Source: Ectopseudomonas composti (lineage in GTDB: Bacteria > Pseudomonadota > Gammaproteobacteria > Pseudomonadales > Pseudomonadaceae). Taken from it: DNA of 8,816 nucleotides. The stretch spans positions 1 to 8,816 of the forward strand of contig CAMPIF010000153.1 in the NCBI GenBank assembly GCA_946886245.1. The letters are read 5' to 3'. Below are positions 1 to 5,833 of the stretch, one piece after another (within the stretch, counting starts at the first letter, position 1; each line of letters begins with the position of its first letter). A program made the translations under genes and the position numbers. Under the pieces are notes generated by a model. The model made no database searches and was not told where the DNA came from. It worked only from the letters and a program-made list of their open reading frames with translations.

Positions 1-1
1 C

Positions 2-484
2 GCCGCCACCAACCCGCAGTTCTGCAACGTGCTGGATACCGACCTGGGCGCGTTCCAGAAAACCGTCGACGTCAATATCCGCGGCTACTACTTCATGTCC
101 ATCGAAGGCGGCAAACTGATGAAAGCAGGCGGTGGTGGCTCGATCATCAACGTCGCCTCGATCAACGGCGTCTCCCCGGGGGAATTCCAGGGCATCTACT
201 CGGTGACCAAGGCCGCGGTGATCAGCATGACCAAGGTGTTCGCCAAGGAGTGCGCGCAGTTCGGCATTCGCTGCAACGCTCTGCTGCCAGGCCTGACCGA
301 CACCAAGTTCGCCTCGGCACTGACCAAGAATGACGCCATCCTCAAGCATGCCCTGCAGCGCATCCCGCTCAAGCGCGTGGCCGATCCGAGCGAGATGGCC
401 GGCGCGGTGCTGTACCTGGCCAGCGAAGCGTCCAGCTATACCACCGGCGTGGCACTGAACGTGGACGGCGGCTTTCTTTCCTGA
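2..484 (+). CDS. Short-chain dehydrogenase/reductase (SDR), 3' part
   Basis: This is the C-terminal 160 residues of a classical SDR oxidoreductase; the N-terminal Rossmann half, with the TGxxxG cofactor motif, lies before the window. The reading frame is open from base 2, so the GTG at 29 is internal and not a start. Visible residues include the tail of the NNAG-type motif (AATNPQ), the catalytic Asn (VNIRGYY), Ser (INVASINGV), and the Tyr/Lys pair (YSVTK), at visible residues 25, 53, 66 and 70. The NALLPGLTDT and VDGGF motifs typical of the family end also follow. The tetrad is complete, so an active NAD(P)-dependent oxidoreductase is expected. The substrate cannot be read from this part. 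A strong hairpin 15 nt after the stop suggests it is the last gene of its transcript. From memory it corresponds in position to PA1827 of P. aeruginosa. Confidence 0.93.
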   Translation, partial: AATNPQFCNVLDTDLGAFQKTVDVNIRGYYFMSIEGGKLMKAGGGGSIINVASINGVSPGEFQGIYSVTKAAVISMTKVFAKECAQFGIRCNALLPGLTDTKFASALTKNDAILKHALQRIPLKRVADPSEMAGAVLYLASEASSYTTGVALNVDGGFLS

Positions 485-499
485 GACCAAAAGCCATGA

Positions 500-531
500 A
501 CGACAAAGGCACCCGAGGGTGCCTTTGTCGT
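500..531 (+). terminator. Intrinsic terminator after the SDR gene
   Basis: There is a perfect 15-bp inverted repeat (arms 500-514 and 517-531) with GA at the centre. The core GGCACCC/GGGTGCC is flanked by AAA on the left arm and TTT on the right, so the A/U tract forms the base of the stem. It starts 15 nt after the SDR stop codon. Its near symmetry means it could also stop transcripts arriving from the right. Confidence 0.8.
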
Positions 532-560
532 AAGCAGGATAGGCCGAACGCAGCGCAATT

Positions 561-617
561 GTAGAGTGGCCGGGCGGCCCACCAATCACTATTGATGTGG
601 GCTGAAGCCCACCCTAC
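561..617. repeat. Palindromic intergenic repeat with near-matching terminal inverted arms
   Basis: The outer arms gtagagtgg (561-569) and ccaccctac (609-617) are inverted copies with a single mismatch. Inside are two smaller palindromes: a GC-rich one around tggccgggcggccca, and the perfect 16-bp gtgggctgaagcccac (597-612). The compact, arm-bounded layout resembles dispersed REP/MITE-like elements in Pseudomonas intergenic regions. Only one copy is in the window, so dispersal is inferred from memory of similar sequences. Confidence 0.55.
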
Positions 618-644
618 ATCACCGACGCAAACGCCAACTTCGCC

Positions 645-690
645 CCCTCTCCCGCCCTTCGGGCACCCTCTCCCATGAATGGGAGAGGGT
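645..690. repeat. Second palindromic repeat (CCCTCTCCC / GGGAGAGGG type)
   Basis: The octamer-plus block ccctctccc occurs at 645-653 and again at 666-674. Between the copies sits a small GCCC-TTC-GGGC hairpin (654-664). The second copy is part of a perfect 12-bp inverted repeat (665-676 against 679-690, centre GA). It may act as a transcript-end structure for the minus-strand gene that stops at 714, but no T-tract follows on that strand. Similar sequences are widespread in gammaproteobacterial intergenic DNA (recalled, not searched). Confidence 0.55.
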
Positions 691-698
691 CATCAGAT

Positions 699-712
699 GG
701 CCGCAAGCGGCC
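699..712 (-). repeat. Short perfect hairpin just after the stop of the 714-1361 gene
   Basis: GGCCGC-AA-GCGGCC forms a perfect inverted repeat one base beyond the TAG stop of the minus-strand membrane-protein gene. Its position suggests mRNA 3'-end formation or stabilisation. It has no following T-run, so a standard intrinsic terminator is not supported. Confidence 0.4.
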
Positions 713-713
713 G

Positions 714-1361
714 CTACCAGTCTTTCAGCGCGGCTTCGGCGGCGGGATTCATGGGTTCGGCCAGCAGGCCGGTCGGCGTCAGGCTGACACTGTAGACGGC
801 ATCGGCGGCAATCGGCAGGTAGGTGACGCGCAATGCCTGCGGGTCGAACAGCAGCAGATCACGCTGGCTCAGGCGCAACCAGCGCCACAGGTCCACGCCG
901 TAGGGACTTTCGGCCAACTGCACGCGACCATGTTGCGCCAACGCCTGCTGTTCGATGGCCAGAAAACGCCCGGACAGACGCTCAAGGCGGTAACCCGGTT
1001 CAAGGCCTATCAGCTCGGCCAGGCCTTTCCAGCGAATCAGGCGACCGTCGAGTTGCCACATGTCGCCCTCGAGCGTGACCGTACGCTCGCGCCCCCCTTC
1101 GAGCAGCGTCACCTGATAACGCTGCGGGCCATCGGCCTTGAAACTCAGCGTCACCAGCGGCTTGCCCGGCTGCAGCGGCTCGTAGGCATACAGGTCGTAA
1201 GCCACCAGACCAACCAGGCCGGCCAGGGCGAGAAATGCCAGACCACAGGTGCCACGCAACCAGCCGAGGAACCAGCCCGTATTGAGCAGAATGCGCAATG
1301 CCACCAGCAGCGCCAATACGGCCAACAGCGCCACGGCCCAGGCCAACCCGTCGTATTGCAT
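714..1361 (-). CDS. Conserved two-TM membrane protein of unknown function
   Basis: A 215-residue protein that I do not recognise by function. Two hydrophobic helices are visible, about residues 6-26 and 38-58, separated by a short loop carrying R23 and R36. An acidic residue lies at the N-terminus and none of the later protein is hydrophobic. By the positive-inside rule the loop is cytoplasmic and the roughly 155-residue C-terminal region is periplasmic. That region looks like a compact beta-rich domain with alternating hydrophobics (KPLVTLSFKADGPQRYQVTL) and conserved-looking Trp-rich patches (GVDLWRWL). The ATG at 1361 is supported by AGAAGGA at 1371-1377 with 9-nt spacing. It is divergent from the permease gene. 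By position it matches PA1825 of P. aeruginosa (from memory). Database labels such as 'multidrug transporter' would not be justified by two helices. Confidence 0.82.
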   Translation of the reverse strand: MQYDGLAWAVALLAVLALLVALRILLNTGWFLGWLRGTCGLAFLALAGLVGLVAYDLYAYEPLQPGKPLVTLSFKADGPQRYQVTLLEGGRERTVTLEGDMWQLDGRLIRWKGLAELIGLEPGYRLERLSGRFLAIEQQALAQHGRVQLAESPYGVDLWRWLRLSQRDLLLFDPQALRVTYLPIAADAVYSVSLTPTGLLAEPMNPAAEAALKDW

Positions 1362-1370
1362 CGATTGCGT

Positions 1371-1377
1371 TCCTTCT
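1371..1377 (-). promoter_or_regulatory. Ribosome binding site of the two-TM protein gene
   Basis: AGAAGGA on the minus strand, 9 nt before the ATG at 1361. It fixes the start of the gene in a region where several overlapping frames are open. Confidence 0.7.
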
Positions 1378-1462
1378 CTGACGAAATCCCGGCATTATGC
1401 GCAGCTCTCTCCACGACGAACAGCCGGCAGGCTGCGCACTCGCCCACAAGTCGACACTTTAT

Positions 1463-2242
1463 ATGCCATTCGCTCTCGAGCTCGCCATCGATCCCGGCAC
1501 GCTAGCCATTCTCGCCTTGGTCGCTTTCATCGCCGGCTTCATCGACGCCATTGCCGGCGGCGGCGGCCTGCTGACCATCCCTGCCCTGCTTACCGCAGGT
1601 TTGCCGCCACATCTGGTGCTCGGCACCAACAAGCTGTGCGCCACCTTCGGCTCTGGCACCGCGGCCTTGACGTTCTACCGGCGCAAACTGTTCGACCCCA
1701 AGCAATGGCGCAACGCTTTGCTGGCGACCCTGATCGGCGCCCTGCTCGGCGCCGTCATCGCACACTGGATGCCGGCCGCCTGGCTCAACCAGATGCTACC
1801 GGTGATCGTCTTCGCCTGCGGTATTTACCTGCTGTTCGGACGCATGCCAGAAGCGCCGGCCGAACACGACCTGCCGATCGCGCGCGGCCGGCAATGGCCT
1901 CAAGGGCTTGGCCTGGGACTCTACGATGGGGTGGCCGGCCCTGGCACCGGCGCGTTCTGGACGGTCAGCAGCCTGCTCATGTACCCACTCGATCTGGTGC
2001 GCGCCAGCGGTGTGGCGCGCACCATGAACTTCGTCAGCAACGCGGCGGCGCTGGCCGTGTTCATCGCCTTCGGTCAGGTCGCCTGGGTGCTCGGCCTGAC
2101 CATGGGCGCCGCGTTGATGGTCGGCGCCTTTCTCGGTGCACGCACGGCGATCAAGGGCGGTTCGAAATTCATCCGCCCGGTGTTCATTACGGTGGTATTG
2201 GCATTGACCGCACGCCTGGTCTGGCAGCACTGGTTTGGCTGA
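1463..2242 (+). CDS. TauE/SafE-family (YfcA-like) membrane permease
   Basis: A 259-residue integral inner-membrane protein of the TauE/SafE (UPF0721) family, whose members are putative exporters of sulfite, sulfonates or other organic anions. Family signatures occur twice, as expected for the duplicated fold: GFIDAIAGGGGLLTIPAL at residues 25-42 followed by LGTNK (53-57), and GLYDGVAGPGTGAF at 152-165 followed by NFVSNAAALAVF. About 7-8 hydrophobic segments are present, and the length is close to E. coli YfcA. The frame is open upstream to an ATG at 1397, but the extra 22 residues are hydrophilic and unlike the family. The ATG at 1463, just before the first membrane segment, is therefore preferred, although neither start has a good Shine-Dalgarno. 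Nothing nearby defines the substrate. It converges on nudC with a 36-nt gap and no obvious terminator. Confidence 0.9.
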   Translation: MPFALELAIDPGTLAILALVAFIAGFIDAIAGGGGLLTIPALLTAGLPPHLVLGTNKLCATFGSGTAALTFYRRKLFDPKQWRNALLATLIGALLGAVIAHWMPAAWLNQMLPVIVFACGIYLLFGRMPEAPAEHDLPIARGRQWPQGLGLGLYDGVAGPGTGAFWTVSSLLMYPLDLVRASGVARTMNFVSNAAALAVFIAFGQVAWVLGLTMGAALMVGAFLGARTAIKGGSKFIRPVFITVVLALTARLVWQHWFG

Positions 2243-2278
2243 TTCCGGCGGGCCACGCGGGGTCGTGCTGGAGCGGCT

Positions 2279-3103
2279 CTAGGCTGGCAGCGTCGGCTCA
2301 GGCAAGCCAAGACGACGCGCAACGTAAAGATCGATCAGATGGCGAGCGATGGAGCGCGACGCTGGCAACGGCGGCAAGTCATCGACACGGAACCAGCGCG
2401 CATCCTCGATCTCGTCTTCCTGCATGACGATCTCGCCACCGGCGTACTCGGCGTGAAAGCCCAGCATCAACGAATGCGGAAACGGCCAGCCCTGGCTACC
2501 GATGTACTGCAGGTTGCGCACCTCGACGCCGACCTCCTCACGCACCTCGCGTGCGACGCAATGCTCCACCGACTCGCCCGGCTCGACGAACCCGGCCAGG
2601 GTGCTGTAGACCCCAGTGACGAACCGCGGCGAACGCGCCAGGAGTATCTCGTCGCCCCGTGTGACCAGCACGATCATGCTCGGAGAGATGCGCGGATAGT
2701 GCTGCGATTCACAGCTGTCACAACGCATCGCCCGCTCACCTGGCAGTTGCCGGGTCGGTGCACCGCAACTGCCGCAAAAACGATGTTCGGCGTACCAGGT
2801 GCCTATCTGCGCAGCGTAGGCCAGCATGCGGAAGGTTTCTGCTTCCCCCTGCAGCATGAACTGACGCAGGCTCTGCCAACTGCAGCCCTCCAGCGTCGCC
2901 GTGGGCTTGAGCTGCAGCAGGTAGACGGCATCCTCGCCGAAATGACCGATGCCCTGCTCGCCGAGAATCGGCAGGTCCTGGCGCTTGACCCAATCGCGCG
3001 GGAACAGCACGCCATTGCTGTCGGCAAGAAAGTGCTGCTGGTTGTAGAGCAGCGCCCAGCCACCGGGCTGGGCAGGGTCGAGGAAGGTATTGCGCCAGAC
3101 CAT
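2279..3103 (-). CDS. nudC: NAD(H) pyrophosphatase / NAD-RNA decapping hydrolase NudC
   Basis: A 274-residue Nudix hydrolase of the NudC family, which cleaves NAD(H) to NMN(H) plus AMP and removes 5'-NAD caps from RNA (known for E. coli NudC). The order matches the family: an N-terminal domain, then a four-Cys zinc ribbon (C110, C113, C128, C131). The Nudix box follows, G171-x5-E177-x7-REVREEVGV (ending at 193), with the metal-binding REVREE glutamates. Next comes the NudC signature SQGWPFPHS (203-211), which matches the usual SQPWPFPxS except for Gly at the third position. The length is close to that of E. coli NudC (257). Its ATG overlaps the fimL stop by one base (TGATG), so translation is probably coupled to fimL and the two share a transcript. 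All residues needed for activity appear present. Confidence 0.95.
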   Translation of the reverse strand: MVWRNTFLDPAQPGGWALLYNQQHFLADSNGVLFPRDWVKRQDLPILGEQGIGHFGEDAVYLLQLKPTATLEGCSWQSLRQFMLQGEAETFRMLAYAAQIGTWYAEHRFCGSCGAPTRQLPGERAMRCDSCESQHYPRISPSMIVLVTRGDEILLARSPRFVTGVYSTLAGFVEPGESVEHCVAREVREEVGVEVRNLQYIGSQGWPFPHSLMLGFHAEYAGGEIVMQEDEIEDARWFRVDDLPPLPASRSIARHLIDLYVARRLGLPEPTLPA

Positions 3104-4782
3104 CAGGCCGCCACCGGCATGCCCAGTGCCTTGACGCTTTCTTCAGCCAGGTCGAGCACGCTGGGACGGGTTTCAGGACGCATCACCGCGCCCGCTTCCA
3201 GGTAGTACTCGAGGCTGCTCAGGGCATCAGCCAGGGTTTCCAGCATCTGCTCCGACGGCATTTGCGCGGACTCGAGCATACGCGCCTGGATATAGTCGGC
3301 ACAGGCACCGACCAGCATCGCGGCTCGGCGCTGCTCGAGGAACCACAAGCCGCCCCGCACGGCCTGCAGGCTGAACGGCACATTGGACAAATGCATCTTG
3401 TCGCCAGCCGACTCCAGATATGCAGTGATCGCGCGCTTGGCCAGGGCCAGGCCGGCCTGGGCCTCGTCGACCACGACGATACGGGCTTCATTGAGCTGAT
3501 GCGTGGCAAAAGAGTCGGCCTCATTGCCCGGCTCGACGGCAGCCGGCCTGATGTCGCGACCTTCGCCACGTTCCAGGCTGGCCACCATGCCTTCGACATA
3601 GAGCACGGCATCGGCCAGCTTGTGCAGTTGCTCGGCCTGTGGCGGCGTATCCTCGCTCCAGGCGGCAACCAACGGCAGCTGCGCGCCGAGCGAGTTGCCG
3701 GCAGAGTTCAGGCCGACCATGCCCAGGGTCTTGGCCAGCTTGCCCAGTAACGCATGCAGGGTGCCCAAGGTTTCGCCTTGCAAGGTGCCGCGTTCGAGCA
3801 GGTCGAGCATGTCCTTGACGCTGGCCAGCTCTTCGCGAATCGCCGTGGACAACGAACGCATCACCGCCTGGCCCGGCCCGGCCAGACGCCGGTATTCCTC
3901 TTCCAGCAGGTGATCGGTGAACGGCAGCGGCGCGAGACCGAATACGTCGCGCATGGCACTGGTGTGCGGACCATGGCTGTCGGCGAGCGCGACCAGATAC
4001 AGCAACTCTTTGAGCAGGCTGCGCGGCGCTTCGTACTGCGGGTTGCCGAGCATCAGCTTGAGCTCGCGATCCAGCCGCGAGAACAACTGTTTGCGCGACT
4101 TGCGCGGCAGCAGCTGGCCATCGCACTGGGCCTCGATGGCGGCGGCACCAATCCAGCACATGCGCCCACGCGGCTCGTTGGCGAACAGGCTGTCCAGGCG
4201 CGCCATGGCGCGCACCATCAGCTTGAGGCTGGCCTGCGGATTCTGCTCACGGATGAAGCCCAGCAGCCCGACCTGATACATGTGACGCAGGCGCTTGCCT
4301 TCGCTCAGCTTCGCCGCGCCATCGAGTGGTTGGGTAGCCGTGTGCGGTCGAGCATGATCGAGGCGGACGCTGAAGAAGAAACTTTCCGGCAGCGGCTGCT
4401 GCGCGCCGGCCTGACGCAAGTCGTTGATCGCCGGCAGCAACAGCTCGGGCATTTCCTGGCGATGGGCATCGACGTTTTCCAGATAACGGCGCAGCACATG
4501 CAGGGCATTGCTCAGTGCCGAGAGCTGCGCATCGCGCTCCTCACCAGCGCCGGCGGGAATATCAGTGGCCTGATCCAGCACTTCCTGAGCCAGCAACTCG
4601 GCGCCGGCCAGCTCGATCAGGTTGAGCGTGCCGCGAACCTGATGCAGGCTTTCCACCGCCTGCTGCAACAGGCTGCCGTTGTGCCGCTCGGCGATGAAAT
4701 GCTCCAGGCTCTGCTCGGCCTCTTCCATGGTGACGAACAGCTCGTCGCGCACCAGATTCAGGGATGTGGCTCCACTTACCAT
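3103..4782 (-). CDS. fimL: Type IV pilus / cAMP regulator FimL
   Basis: A 559-residue soluble, helix-rich protein resembling the N-terminal part of the chemosensory kinase ChpA. In P. aeruginosa FimL is needed for twitching motility and for cAMP production by CyaB, working with PilG and FimV at the cell pole (established knowledge). The N-terminal segment (about 8-72) has the ChpA-like pattern SLNLVRDEL ... [23 protein letters not shown] second, related segment near the C-terminus (about 430-503) has [20 protein letters not shown] ... [12 protein letters not shown]. Both resemble Hpt-type helical bundles. The first carries His47 in an H-x-x-R-G context and the second has Gln473 in the equivalent place. 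There is no kinase, CheW-like or receiver domain. A GAGG lies 8 nt ahead of the ATG. The gene follows the isomerase gene by 37 nt and overlaps nudC. The name rests on similarity recalled from ChpA/FimL plus gene order. Confidence 0.88.
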   Translation of the reverse strand: MVSGATSLNLVRDELFVTMEEAEQSLEHFIAERHNGSLLQQAVESLHQVRGTLNLIELAGAELLAQEVLDQATDIPAGAGEERDAQLSALSNALHVLRRYLENVDAHRQEMPELLLPAINDLRQAGAQQPLPESFFFSVRLDHARPHTATQPLDGAAKLSEGKRLRHMYQVGLLGFIREQNPQASLKLMVRAMARLDSLFANEPRGRMCWIGAAAIEAQCDGQLLPRKSRKQLFSRLDRELKLMLGNPQYEAPRSLLKELLYLVALADSHGPHTSAMRDVFGLAPLPFTDHLLEEEYRRLAGPGQAVMRSLSTAIREELASVKDMLDLLERGTLQGETLGTLHALLGKLAKTLGMVGLNSAGNSLGAQLPLVAAWSEDTPPQAEQLHKLADAVLYVEGMVASLERGEGRDIRPAAVEPGNEADSFATHQLNEARIVVVDEAQAGLALAKRAITAYLESAGDKMHLSNVPFSLQAVRGGLWFLEQRRAAMLVGACADYIQARMLESAQMPSEQMLETLADALSSLEYYLEAGAVMRPETRPSVLDLAEESVKALGMPVAA

Positions 4783-4819
4783 GCTCTAGGCCTCGCAGCG
4801 AACATCAGCGAATACGGCA

Positions 4820-5632
4820 TCAGTCGGCGAACTCCGGCTTCTGCTTGGTCATGTGCGCCGCCATGGCCAGGCGCAAGTCTTCCGACTGCAGCATGGCGGC
4901 ATTCCAGGTAGCGATGTATTCAAGGCCATCATCGACCCGGTGATCGCGCATATAGCGAATCATTTCCTTGGTTCCACGCACGGCAATCGGCGACTTGGCG
5001 GCGATTTGTGCAGCGATCTCCATCACCCCGGCCAGCAGCGCCTCGTGATTGTCGTAGGTGCGATTGACCAGGCCGATGCGCGCCGCCTCGTTACCGTCGA
5101 TGGTGCGCCCGGTGAAGGCCAGCTCTCGCATCATGCCGTCGCCGATGATGCGCGGCAGGCGCTGCAGGGTGCCGACGTCAGCGGCCATACCCATGTCGAT
5201 TTCCTTGATCGAGAACTGCGCATCGACGCTGGAATAACGCATGTCGCAGGCGCTGATCAGGTCGATGGCGCCGCCAATGCAGTAACCCTGAATGGCAGCC
5301 AGCACTGGCTTGCGGCAGTTGTCGACGGCGTTGAAGGAAGCTTGCAGCTCGAGAATCTTGCGGCGCAGCGCCGAGGCATTGCGGCCAACGTCCTTGCCCA
5401 GCTGGGCACCGACCGAGGCCAGCAGCATCAGGTCGATACCCGAAGAGAAGTGTTTGCCGGCACCGGAGAGCACCACGACACGAACTGCATCGTTGTCATC
5501 GACCCACTGGAAGATCTCGATGATCTCGCGCCAGAAGTCGGCATTCATTGCGTTGACTTTGTCGGGACGGTTGATCTGCACATGGGCGATCTTGTCCGCC
5601 AGCTCGACGCGGAAGGCTTTGTAGTCGGACAT
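4820..5632 (-). CDS. Delta3,5-delta2,4-dienoyl-CoA isomerase (crotonase family)
   Basis: A 270-residue crotonase-fold enzyme, usually labelled enoyl-CoA hydratase/isomerase. The oxyanion-hole segments are KHFSSGIDL and GYCIGGAIDL. Three acidic residues fit the mammalian ECH1 dienoyl-CoA isomerase triad: Asp124 (GGAID), Glu144 (SIKEIDMG) and Asp152 (AADVGTLQRLP). Their spacings of 20 and 8 equal those of rat ECH1 D176/E196/D204, and the surrounding AADVGTLQRLP block is nearly identical. The expected reaction converts 3,5-dienoyl-CoA to 2,4-dienoyl-CoA during beta-oxidation of fatty acids with odd-position double bonds. An ATG at 5641 is also in frame, but GAGG abuts it directly while lying 9 nt before the ATG at 5632, so the latter (MSDYKAF) is chosen. 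It is probably the first gene of a unit with fimL and nudC. It lacks the C-terminal peroxisomal signal of eukaryotic homologues, as expected for a bacterial protein. Confidence 0.9.
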   Translation of the reverse strand: MSDYKAFRVELADKIAHVQINRPDKVNAMNADFWREIIEIFQWVDDNDAVRVVVLSGAGKHFSSGIDLMLLASVGAQLGKDVGRNASALRRKILELQASFNAVDNCRKPVLAAIQGYCIGGAIDLISACDMRYSSVDAQFSIKEIDMGMAADVGTLQRLPRIIGDGMMRELAFTGRTIDGNEAARIGLVNRTYDNHEALLAGVMEIAAQIAAKSPIAVRGTKEMIRYMRDHRVDDGLEYIATWNAAMLQSEDLRLAMAAHMTKQKPEFAD

Positions 5633-5641
5633 GGCAGGCAT

Positions 5642-5645
5642 CCTC
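5642..5645 (-). promoter_or_regulatory. Shine-Dalgarno that decides the isomerase start
   Basis: GAGG on the minus strand directly touches the ATG at 5641 (no usable spacing) but is 9 nt upstream of the in-frame ATG at 5632. This favours the shorter protein starting MSDYKAF. Confidence 0.6.
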
Positions 5646-5833
5646 AGCCGCGGCTCGGCAGCACAGTAACAATTTTGTGATTAATAACCGAGCAACTATA
5701 ACAAGCGCGTCATAAAAGTCGATGCTTGCCACTGTGACGCAGGGCACGCCCCGGACGTTAACAACCGCTTTGAGTATCACGGATAAGGGCTTGATCTACC
5801 GAGAGTCTTGCCCTCGGCAGTCACCTCGTCAAT
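5646..5833. other. Intergenic region between ldcA and the isomerase gene
   Basis: About 200 nt without a gene. It holds the candidate promoter at 5695-5722 and an imperfect palindrome CGGacGTTAACaaCCG (5752-5767, 12 of 16 symmetric positions) about 30 nt upstream of the -35. It also holds a weak 5-bp hairpin (5799-5817) that is too poor to call a terminator. Open frames across it have no coding character that I can support. Confidence 0.5.
5695..5722 (-). promoter_or_regulatory. Candidate sigma-70 promoter for the isomerase-fimL-nudC unit
   Basis: On the minus strand, TCGACT (5717-5722; 4 of 6 to TTGACA) is separated by 16 nt from TATAGT (5695-5700; 5 of 6 to TATAAT). It lies about 63 nt before the chosen start, in the most AT-rich stretch of the 201-nt gap after ldcA. 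No mapping data are available from the sequence, and the -35 is only moderate. Confidence 0.4.

Noticed and set aside
1397..1462. Upstream extension of the permease start to the ATG at 1397
   Set aside because: The 22 added residues are hydrophilic, unlike family N-termini, and no ribosome-binding site precedes them. Some doubt remains because the start at 1463 also lacks one.
1249..2427. A 392-codon Arg/His-rich plus-strand frame
   Set aside because: It overlaps the permease in another frame and crosses into two neighbouring genes. The permease frame has clear family motifs.
3754..4911. A 385-codon plus-strand frame opposite fimL
   Set aside because: It is antisense to fimL and runs into the isomerase gene, with biased low-complexity composition typical of a shadow frame.
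5676..5690. Possible CRP/Vfr site (TGTGA) before the isomerase gene
   Set aside because: Only one half-site is present. The expected TCACA partner at the right spacing is missing.
5496..5780. A 94-codon minus-strand frame crossing the isomerase start
   Set aside because: It overlaps the isomerase in a different frame, has no recognisable content, and has no ribosome-binding site supporting its start.
5799..5817. Possible terminator for ldcA (CCGAG/CTCGG hairpin)
   Set aside because: It has only 5 bp of stem, a 9-nt loop and no T-run on the minus strand.
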